Positions 11,996 to 22,175 of a stretch of 64,000 nucleotides of DNA are shown here, piece by piece. A program made the translations under genes and the position numbers. Numbering within the stretch: position 1 is the first letter of the stretch; each line of letters begins with the position of its first letter. The stretch covers positions 15,097,993 to 15,161,992 of the forward strand of contig CM033109.1 in NCBI GenBank assembly GCA_019321725.1, given 5' to 3'. Source of the stretch: Paulownia fortunei (Eukaryota > Streptophyta > Magnoliopsida > Lamiales > Paulowniaceae). A model generated the notes under the pieces. It was given only the letters and a program-made list of their open reading frames with translations, ran no database searches and was not told where the DNA came from.

Positions 11996-14133
11996 TATTA
12001 GAGTAATACTCGGTGCGCCAATTAGATTGGATGTCTTTTATACTCTTGTATTTGTTAAAACAACCTTTTTCAAATATTATTAATAAAATAGGCAAATTTC
12101 TTTATCTTAAATTGCATTTTTGTAATTAGATAAACTCCATAGACCAAACTTATCTACGAGGTATTGTCACACATTTGATGGTGATCATGAAATATGCATT
12201 TATGGTTTTGGTCTTAAATTAGTTTCGAGTCGAGGGCTTTTTGATATGGAACATTGAATAGCCCAATAGACTCACGTATATGATGCATGTTCGCATGAGA
12301 AGGATGTCTCGCTCTATGGACATTGACTTAGTGATGCTAGTCCAAGTATGCAGGTGCTTGTTAGGGAACAAGTACTCTAAACAGGCCCGATGGAAATTCT
12401 TAATTGGAAAATTATTTGTCCAAATAAAAATTTCTATATTACAATATACACGATTAGTTCTTTTACTTGAGGCACCATGGTAGCCTTGTGCATATCATGT
12501 TTCATTTTGATGTATCTTTTGATAGCCTGACAATCACAAAGGGGATACGTTGGATGTTGCATTGATATGTCTGGAGGTTAATAAGTGGCCAATAAAGGAT
12601 CAGTCACTTGTTTGGTAGAACAAGTGAATCTCTTATGTTTTCATAGTTCATGACTCAGAAGTCCTTGGCCAAGGCAGTATGAATGTTGGACGGGATTTTC
12701 TAAGGATTCGTTATGAGTTATTCAAACTTGAAATGGAACCATAGTTATTGAGCACTTAGGATTTCGACTATTAATCCATGCCCTATGGTTTCGACTATTA
12801 ATCTATGCCCTATAATTAATCGAGTGATTAGTTGATGGAAGGACCTTACATATATGATACTTGTTATTAAAATAGGTTCACTCGGTATTTTACCTAAGTC
12901 TAGGTAGTCATGATACACTTGCTAGATATTTCCCATGACTTGTGAGGTTCTTGAAATTAAAGAGTTAATTTCAAGTGGATTAATAAATTGGTTTAATTAA
13001 TCAGATTAATTATTATTATTCATATGTTAAAAATATTGCAAGCCCACTGCTAGCTTAGTTGTGAACCTAAATGGAACATTTCCAACTTAGGAATTGATCC
13101 TAGGGGTTGGATCTAATTAATTAATGAAGATTAATTAATTGGGGTTTAAATTATTTCAATGAGTTGAACTAATTATTCAATTAAATATTTAGATTATTTA
13201 ATTGGATCTAATAAGATTAGGAAATTACTTGATTGGATCAAATTAATTGTATAGTCCATAAGTTAATTTAATTGTTAAATAAATTTACTCAATTAAATAA
13301 TTGAGTTATTTAACTAGGCTTAATTTGATTAAGTGGGCTAGATGGAATTAATTAATTAAATTTGGGCTAAAATAATTAATTGAATTAATTGTGGAATTTA
13401 TTTTAATTCCAAGACCAATTCAAAAAGGCTCATTATGAGAGGCACATAAAGGTGATTGAAAAAGGATGAAAACTCAAGAGTTTGAAATTCTTGGAAAACC
13501 TTAAATATCTTTGGAAGATATGAAAAGGATAAAGTTGAAAAAAGTTTTGATAAATCAAAATATCTTTCAACCAATCAAGAGGAGATAAAAAATACTAAAA
13601 GTGGGACTCTTGAAATTTTTGAATCTCCTATACAAACACTACGTGTCCGAAAATTAAAATAAAAGTAATAGCCTTCAATTTTCAGCTATTTAGAAAGAGA
13701 AAGAGAAAGAAATTGTTTTCTCCTTCATTCTTTGTCCTATAAAAAATTTTATCTTTTATTTTAAGTATTAATTCTTTTATCACAAGTTGATAACAAAAAT
13801 TAATATTGTAGATACACATTCCACAAACTAGGCTAGAAAAGAAATCATAATTGCTAGCAAAATTCTGATTTTGTATTCTTGCTCAAAGTGTGGAGACGCA
13901 TGGATTCCTGTAAACCAAATTTAGAAAAGGTGCTAGCAATTAATTGCTTCAAACCCTAAAATAGCCAAAGTGCATAGAAAGTTATAAATTAAAATTTTAA
14001 TTATTTTATTACAATCGTTGGAAATTGCAAGATTGTTAGAAATCACATTAGATCTGGGGTATTGCTATAATTATTATGGTATGATATTTTTAATTTTTTG
14101 CTGAGCATACCCCGGGATCACGTGAACCCAATA
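11996..14133 (+). repeat. copia B 5' LTR, 2138 bp
   Basis: Begins TATTAGAG and ends GTGAACCCAATA; both ends are mutated from the family's TGTTAGAG...CCCAACA. It contains the conserved blocks GATGGTGATCATGAAATATG and GGCACCATGGTAGCC, shared with every copia LTR in the window, and the AT-rich AATTAATT tracts. A 67-codon frame at 12280-12483 is chance. Confidence 0.85.
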
Positions 14134-14134
14134 G

Positions 14135-14147
14135 TAGTATCAGAGCC
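14135..14147 (+). promoter_or_regulatory. tRNA-Met-type primer-binding site of B
   Basis: TAGTATCAGAGCC differs by one base from TGGTATCAGAGCC, the complement of the initiator tRNA-Met 3' end used by many plant retroelements. It lies one base after the LTR. Confidence 0.8.
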
Positions 14148-15712
14148 ATGATTTGCGAAATTTCAATCGAATTTGATTTATGCCTATGAATTTAATTGGT
14201 ACATTATGATTGATTTATTCTATTCTTGATTGGGATACAAATATTTTACAATTAATTTAATTGTTAAACATAACATGTATGATTGAATTTGATTCAATTA
14301 GAAGAAAAAAAATACATAGCACGACAACGCGCAGTGGACAGCCCGCGCGTATTTGGTGACACACCAATAGCCCGCTCGCGCTGGCATCATGCTGCCGCAT
14401 GCTGTAGGCAGTGCAGTGCTCGACAACGTACTGTGCGCGATGCATAGGGATCTTGAGCATCCTCATTGTTGAATTGCAAATTTTAATTTTTCAATTTTAT
14501 AATTAAAGTGTTAATTTTAAAATTTTGAAAAAGGGGTTTTTCTTGAAAAAACCAGATTTAATCCCAAGTCATGAAATTATAATTTAAAAGGATGGTAAAT
14601 TTACATGCTTTAATAAATTCATGTGATGTATTTATTAGTATGTATGTGATGATCATGGAGTCTTTTGGAGTAATGTGATTGAATTTATTTATCTTTAGAT
14701 TTTTGAAATGGGACCTACGAGTCTCTTATTCTTTTCTTATAAGTACTTTATATTTTTTAAATGAGAGTAGAATAGGGTGAGAATTTTATTTATTTATTTT
14801 TTCTTTTTGGTGGACGAGAAGAAGGGCCAAGATGAAGAATCAAAGAAGACCATGAATATATGTGATATATTCATATAATAGAAATTAGTTTCTATTTCAA
14901 TTCGGTTACCCTTAGATTGACCTAGATCTTTTTTTAACTCAAATGGATCCCATAGGATTGACCCAAGATCATCGGGATTATGTATGTATCAAATGTATGC
15001 GTAGGGTTTATTTAATATTTTCAAATGATATACTTGCCGTCAATTGAATGCAAACTCATTAAATAAATTAAGATTAAAATTGATAAGGTCTTGGTTAAAA
15101 TAAATACCCCACTTGAATTAAAGAATCAAGTAAAGGATTTTTTTAAATTCTGATTTCAAGCAAATATGGATAAAATTGGATTGGACTCAATAATCTATGC
15201 CCACCATCAAAAGTAATTAACATGACGATGCTACCTTACTTTGTCATTGGCCATGAATCGTGGAATGACTCTATAATGGAAAGTTGTGATCTCTACTAAG
15301 TACGGTGAAGCCCATGGGATGGACTCGTCTCTACATTAGCCATGAGTTGTGGAACGTTTTGATGCTATATCTACATGGAGTCTTACTTGACATTTAGTAC
15401 CATATGGGCTCATAAAATTGGGGTATATAGGAAGAAGTGAGGTAAAATATCTTGAGGGTTTCATGGAGATATAATCGTTAAAAGTTAATTACCTTTCAAT
15501 ATATTTTATGGGCTCGTAAAATTGGGGCATATGACATATTGATTGGGCTTTAAGCCCACTAGGAAATATAATTTCTCTAATTGCCTTTAGGGGTGATGAA
15601 ATTCAAATAAAATAGTGGGAGACATTTATTACTAAAGACCTTGTTATAAATGAATATAATTTTGAAAGGATGTTAATTTTTTTCCTCATTTAAATTTATA
15701 GATTGTCTATAA
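14148..15712 (+). other. copia B untranslated leader
   Basis: No coding frame. It holds a GC-rich island at 14318-14455. It also has two pairs of direct repeats: CCATGAATCGTGGAATG (15251) with CATGAGTTGTGGAACG (15341), and GGGCTCATAAAATTGGGG (15406) with GGGCTCGTAAAATTGGGG (15510). The same layout occurs in copies A, D and L, so it is a family trait. Confidence 0.75.
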
Positions 15713-18700
15713 ATGGCTAAAAATTCACTTGCATCAATTCTGGAAGCTAATAAATTAACTGGCCCCAACTATGTCAATTGGTTGAGGAACCTTTAGATTG
15801 TTCTACAGTCCGAAAAGAGCGATTACATATTTGATGTGATCCTGCCGCCGACGGCTTGTCGGCGAATGCTACTGAGGAGAAGCTTGCGAATTATCACAAG
15901 TTGGTATATGATGATCTGCAAGCGCAATCCTACATGATGGCATCATGTCAAATGAGTTATAGAGGCAACACGATGTACATTCGCATGTGCATGATATCTA
16001 TGTTCACTTATAAGAGTTGTATGGTGAACATACTAGGCAGGCAAGATATCAAATCTCAAAAGAGCTTTTTAGGACCCATATGACGGAGGGCTCTTTAGTC
16101 CATGATCATGGATTGAAGATGATAAGCCTGATTGATCAGTTACTTGGAGTCATTACAGATACCAAGCTCTATTTGGATCTCATCCTAAAGTCTTTGCCTC
16201 CATCGTTTGACACCTTCATTGTCAACTTCAACATGAATAAAATGGAAACTAGCCTTGCTGAGGTGGTTAACATGTTGAAGACAGCAGAGTCCACTATGAA
16301 GAAGGACAAGCCGATCATGTTTATTGGATCCTCATCCAACTCAAAGGCTGCAAAGCCCAAGAGAAAGAAGGGGAGAGGAAAGCATTCCACAAAATCTAAA
16401 AGCATGAAGCCAATAGATAGCATCTCTAAGAGTTTCAACAAGACTGATGACAAGTGCACTACTGCAGCAAACTTGGGCATTGGAAGAGGAACTGCAAGGA
16501 GTATCTTGCGAGCCTGAAGAGTTCAGGTATTTATTTTGTTGAAGTTAACTGATCAGTTAACAATGCTTCTTGGTATTGGATACCGACTGTGGGTCTCATC
16601 TTTATAATGATTTGCGGGTGATTGCAAGAAAAAGGAAGCTAAGTAGAGGAGAGACAGACTTGTAGCTGGGAAATAGAGTAAAAGTTGTTGCGTTAATTAT
16701 AAGAAGTGTCAGCTTAGCTTTAGGAAATAGAGTAGTTTTAGTTTTAGACAATTATCTTTATGTTCCAGAGATAGTTAAGAACATTATTGCCATTCCTATT
16801 TTGGATGGAGAAGGTTTTACTTTTTTAATAAAACATGGAAGCTATTCCATTTTTTAAAGATTCAATTCTGATTACCTTTGGCATATTAATGAATGGTTTA
16901 TATTCTATTACTTCCGATAATTTCTTTTTCCATGTTCAAAAAAATAAAATAAAAATATATAATCATAGTTCCCAACTCTTATGGCATGCTAGATTAGGTC
17001 ATATCTCTAAGAAAAGAATTTATAAGTTGGCCCAATTGCTTAATCATTCGAGAGAGCAAGGAATGTCAACCTGTAAGTCATGTCTCAAAAGAAAGATGAC
17101 CAAATCACCATTTATTGGACAAGTGGAGTGAGCCAAAGATCTATTAAATTTGATCCATTCGAATGTATGCGTGCCACTAAATATTAGTGCTCATGGAAAC
17201 TATCACTACTTCATAACCTTTATCGATGATTATTCTATGTATGGTTATGTCTAACTTATGAGGTATAAATTTGAAGCTTTTAAAAGTTCAAAGAATTCAG
17301 ATGTGAGTTGGAGAAACAAACTAGGCTAAGTATCAAGGCTCTTTGATCAGATCGAGGAAGTGAATACTTGAGCACATAGTTTCTTAATTATCTAAAATAG
17401 AATGGGATTCTCTCTCAGTGGACCCCTCCTACTACTCCTCAACTAAACAGAGTTATGGAGAGTAGAAACCAAACCTTGTTGGACATGGTTTGATCGATGA
17501 TGAGTTTCACTAGGCTTTCTATTTCATTATAGGGCTATGCTCTAAAAATGGTGGTATATCTACTAAATAGAGTATCATCAAAGTCAGTGCCTAAAAAACC
17601 ATATAAGATGTGGTGTGGGAAACTAATATCTTACAAATACCTTAAGGGTGGGGGTATGCTGCTTGCGTAAAGCAACAAGTAGGAGATAAATTGGATATGA
17701 GATCCTATTTATGTAGGTTCGTGGGGTATCCAAAGAAATCCATTGGGCACTAATTCTACCACCCCTCAGAACAAAAGGTGTTTGTTTTGAGGAATGCCAT
17801 CATCTTAGAGAAGGAGTTTCTATTAGATAGACATGGCGAATTCGTAGAACTTGAAAAAATTCAAGAACCAAAAAGCCTCCCATCAGACGCAGTAACGGGC
17901 CAACCAGCTGAGGTTGGCCCTTTGAACACACAATCTCCTAAGAAATCCAATAGGATCTCAAAGCCACCTGAGAGGTATGGCTTTTTGTTAGAAAATAACA
18001 AGTAGAATATATCCTTAGATAGTGATCTAAGGACTTATGGAGAGGCGATGACGGATATCAACTCGAGAAGATGGCAAGAAGCTCTATAATTCGAGATGGA
18101 TTATATGTACTCCAACAAGGTATGGACCTTGGTGGACCCATCACAAGGAATAGTTCCTAGTCTACGAGCAGAAGCTTGGAGTAAATGGAAAGGTGGAGAC
18201 CTACAAAGCATGATTGGTCATGGAAGGTTATACTCAAAAGCAAGGAATTAATTATGAGGAAACTTTTTCGCTAGTAGTGGTGCTTAAATCCATCTGGATA
18301 CCGCTAGTCATATCAGCATATTATAACTATGAGATATGGCAGATGGATGCCAAAACTGTTGTTCTTAATGGAAACATTAAGGAAAAGATCTATATGAAGC
18401 AGCCAGAAGGCTTCATATTTAGAAGGAGTGAGCAAAAGGTTTGCAAACTCTAGAGATCCATTTATGGAATCAAGCAGGCTTCTCGAAGGGGGAACATCTA
18501 GTTTGATGAGGTAATTAAATCATTTGATTTCCACAAGAACCCGGATGAACATTGTATCTATAAAAAGGTTAGTAGAAGTGTAGTGACATTTATTATGCTA
18601 TATGTTGATGACAGCCTACTTATTAGGAATGATGTAGGGATGTTGTAGTCAACTAAGATGTGGTTGTCTGACCAGTTCTCCATGAAAGATTAGGGAGAAG

Positions 18701-19596
18701 CATCCTTTATTCTTGGAATAAAGATCTATCGAGATAGGTCGAGAAGGATAATTAAACTATCTCAATCTATGTATTTAGACAAATGCTAAAGAGGTTTAGC
18801 ATGGATGAATCCAAGCAAGGATTTTTACCAATGAGTCATGGTGTTACTCTCTCAAGGGCTATGTCTTCTAAGAATCCTGAGGAGAGGGAAAGGATCACCC
18901 GCATACCTTATACATCTGCCATAAGGAACCATAATGTATGGTATGCTATGTACGAGGCCAGATGTAGCATATGCTCTGAGTGTCACAAATAGATATCAGT
19001 CCAATCCAAGTGGTGAACACTTGAAGGCCGTAAAGATAATCCTGAAGTACTTGAGAAAGATTAAGGATATCTTTCTTATATACAACTCTAGAGAACTGAA
19101 ACTAGAAAGCTATACTAATTCTAGTTTTCAGTTCGATATAGATGGCTCAAAGTCAATGTTCGGATATGTATTCCCCTTAAATGGTGGTGCAGTCAGCTGG
19201 AAGAGTTCCAAGTAGGAGACGACCACAGATTCTACCACCGAGGCTGAATGTATTGTTGCATGTGATACAATAAAGGAATCTATTTAGATGAGTAGCTTCA
19301 TCCAAGAGTTGGGTTTGGTTTCATTCGTTGTTGATCCTATATTGATATACCACGATAAAAACGGAGCTATTGTGCAAGCAAAAGAGCCAAGATATCATTA
19401 AAGATCTAAGTACATCATGAGGAGATACCATCTAATAAGAGAGACCATTGGTAGAGGCAACGTTGTAATGGATAAATTCCCCTCGGTAGAAAATATAGCA
19501 GACCCACTGACCAAACCTCTACCGTAGAAGGTATTCGATGGACATCTCAAGAAGATAGGCCTGAAGTACATGGGCAATGGGCACTTGGGCAAGTAG
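15713..19596 (+). pseudogene. copia B gag-pol polyprotein, broken
   Basis: Starts MAKNSLASILEANKLTG. Order of domains, across many frameshifts and stops:
- Gag (UBN2-like), 15713-16440.
- Lost zinc knuckle near 16453 (DDKCTTAANLG replaces the Cys-His pattern).
- GAG-pre-integrase LWHARLGHISKKR, 16978-17131.
- Integrase, about 17150-17620.
- Reverse transcriptase, about 18050-18780, with the catalytic YVDD still readable near 18601 (YVDDSLLIRND).
- RNase H, 18934-19596, ending TAG just before the polypurine tract.
The family makes a single polyprotein cut by its own protease. This copy cannot make it: stops occur in Gag, integrase and reverse transcriptase. Confidence 0.85.
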
Positions 19597-19601
19597 GAGA
19601 T
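19585..19601 (+). promoter_or_regulatory. copia B polypurine tract
   Basis: TTGGGCAAGTAGGAGAT sits directly before the 3' LTR at 19602. It matches the tract GGGCAAGTGGGAGA in A (reverse strand, 27701) and D (60351). Confidence 0.7.
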
Positions 19602-20164
19602 TCTTAGAGTAGTGCCTAGTGAGGCAATTAGATTGGATGTCTTTTATGCTCTTGTATTTGTAAAAATAAACTTTTTGAAGTTATTCTAATGAAATAGGCA
19701 AATTTCTTTATCTTAAATTGCATTTTTGTAATTAGATAGTATCTAACAAAACTTGGCTATGGGGCATGGTCACGCATTTGATGGTGATCATGGAATATGC
19801 TTCTATGACTTTGATCTTAAATTAGTTTCGAGTCGAGGGCTTTTTGAGATGGGACAATGAATAGCCCAATATTCTCATGTATACAATGCATGCTTGTATG
19901 AGGAGAATGTCTCACTCTATAAAAGTTTCCATGTTATGATAGTACACAATTAGTTGTTTAACTTGAGGCACCATGGTATCCTTGTGACTATTGTGTTTCA
20001 TTTTGATGTATCTTCTGATTGCTTAACAATCATAAAGGGGATATGTTAGATGTTGCATTGATATGTATGGAGGTTAATGAGTGGACAACAAATGATCCAT
20101 CACTTGTCTGTCAGATCAAGTGAATCTCCTATGTTTTCATAGTTCATGACTAAAAAGTCCTTAG
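19602..20164 (+). repeat. copia B 3' LTR, truncated
   Basis: The first 563 bp of the LTR, with one internal deletion relative to the 5' LTR near 19920 (the stretch homologous to about 12320-12420 is missing). It stops at AAAAGTCCTTAG, where LTR C1 begins. Confidence 0.8.
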
Positions 20165-21704
20165 TGTAACACCCCTTAACCTAACTGCAGAGCCCAAACA
20201 AGCTGATACAATTAAGTCAAGAAATGTTAATTTTTCATCATTACTAGAGTTATGGTTTTAATAAAAGTTCCCATTTTTAGTTATAAGAGAAAGAGCTTGA
20301 ATTGTTTTAAACACACCATATACATATATCAAAACTGAGTACATTCAAAACCATAACAAAGCGGCTTATTTAAAAACAAAATAGAGTTTTCAAAATATGA
20401 TACAAAACAGCTCGAAGCAGCGCATATGAACAAATCTCTGTCCGTCTGCTCTGGAGACTCAGTCAACCTCTAAATCTGTACATTTCCACCTGCATCACAT
20501 GAATCTAATGAGCTAAAGGCTCAGTAAGGTTAAACTGATGCAATAACAAATAGCGTACATACAAATCACATAAATGATTAAATGCCATATTCAATTTAAT
20601 AACTTTCTTTCATAAATCATTCTTTAGGGCCCTTGAAGTCTAGTACCTAACTAATAGTGATAGACCGTGGTTTTCAGAACTTGCTCATAATGATTGGTCA
20701 ATAAGAGAACTAATACGGGGTTTTCATACTTGGTCTTTCAACCTCAGATATTAGCCGTATTCTATATCATTCATTGTGGCTTTCCTATACTGGTTTTTCA
20801 ACCTCATGTATTTGCCACCATTTGTTGGGTCCGTCGGTCCCTCCAGCGTCCCTTGTCTACCCGACCATCAATCAAGTACCATGCTTCCTTTTCAAAAACC
20901 TCATTATATTCTTAATAGTGTCATGCTTCATGAACCATAAATGCATCAAACATTACATCATTTGATAAATAATAACAATCACATTAAAACATAAATAATA
21001 TTATATGATTCTTGTGATACAGCAAATGAAAGCTTCAACTTACCTCAAGTCTACTTTGTGTTAAGTGAAAAGGCCAATCTCTTTGGAAGATAGGATATGT
21101 TAAAGGCCTAACATAATCAAATCATGTACCTTTTAATATCCTTTTTATAAATCATATAGTCTGTTCTAGTTAAAATCGTATACATTTTTCAATCTTTTGT
21201 AAACAATTCAATATCAATTACATAACCTTAAAAACAATGCATACTCCATATTTTACTACTAATTCAAGACATTAAACGTTAGGGAAGCCATTAAATAACT
21301 AATAATTCAAACATAATTATTAGGGCAGCCCACAAAACATGAACACAATCCGAATTAAAATGACGTAAACTTGATTCTAACTTAAATTGATTCTAACCTT
21401 CAATTAAGCAAACTAATTGCTAATGTTCACAATAATTTGTAGGCACCTTAAAACACAATATAAGTATTACAAAATCAATAGAAACAAGTAAATTAAATAA
21501 TTTCACAAGACTATCAATTTTGCTAAAAACTAGCTTAACTAGCTTGGTTTTGGCTTCAAGTGTAACTTACTTAAGTTTTCAATCATAAAAAAATATACTA
21601 AAACATGTAACCATACAAGATACTACAAATGTATCATAATAAACATTGAAAAAGAACATACCTTGATTAAGTTGGAATTAAGCTTCAAAATCAACGGTTT
21701 TCAA
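20165..21704 (-). mobile_element. gypsy-type LTR C1, cut by scaffold gap
   Basis: Begins TGTAACACCCCTTAACC and is collinear with the complete solo LTR C2 (55327-57628) up to 56878, where the N run starts. About 750 bp is therefore missing. Orientation minus is inferred because the other end of C2 in reverse reads TGTAATGCCC, the common start of Tekay-type LTRs. A roughly 62-bp internal direct repeat (GGTTTTTCAACCTCATGTATT-like) lies at 20720-20820. Confidence 0.8.
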
Positions 21705-21804
21705 NNNNNNNNNNNNNNNNNNNNNNNNNNNNNNNNNNNNNNNNNNNNNNNNNNNNNNNNNNNNNNNNNNNNNNNNNNNNNNNNNNNNNNNNNNNNNNNN
21801 NNNN
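21705..21804. other. 100-N scaffold gap
   Basis: Exactly 100 N, a conventional placeholder for an unknown length. The missing parts of C1, the rest of B's 3' LTR and the first ~130 bp of the F LTR should lie here. Confidence 0.98.
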
Positions 21805-22175
21805 GATAAAGTTCTCAAATCCTAAATAGCTAGGGACAAGATCGTGCATATAATGATGATCATGAAACATACCTCTATGGCTTTGATCTTAAACTTGTTT
21901 TGGGTCTGGAGTTTATTGAAATAGGACATCGGCAAGCTCGATAGACTTGTACACATGATGCATGCTCGAAAGGAGAATGTCTCATTTCATAAACATTGGA
22001 GTAGGGGCACTGGAGCATGTGTGTGGGTGGTTGTTAGGGAACAAGTACACCGAATGGCCTGCGGGAAATTCTCGATTGGAAATATTGTTCATCAAATGAG
22101 AATTTCCTAGTTATGATAGTGCATTAACTAGTCATTAGACTTGAGGCACCATGGTGGTCTTATGCACGACATTAT
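21805..22175 (+). mobile_element. copia LTR F, first segment
   Basis: Matches copia LTR positions about 130-500 (block GATGATCATGAAACATACC, then GGCACCATGGTGGTC). It stops at GCACGACATTAT, where solo LTR E starts, and continues at 25162. Further segments are 25162-25485 and 46185-47599. Confidence 0.75.

Larger units (their letters stand above)
11996..20164 (+). mobile_element. Ty1/copia element B, 3' LTR truncated
   Basis: Consists of a 5' LTR (11996-14133), primer site, 1.6-kb leader, broken gag-pol, polypurine tract and the first 563 bp of the 3' LTR. The two LTR starts align (TATTAGAGTAATACTC and TCTTAGAGTAGTGCC; family form TGTTAGAGTAG). The right end is cut at 20165 by LTR C1, so no target-site duplication can be checked. 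It inserted into an Athila-like gag. Confidence 0.85.

Noticed and set aside
16169..16480. 103-codon minus-strand frame
   Set aside because: Antisense shadow of copia B Gag; the same kind of shadow occurs opposite A at 30915-31148.
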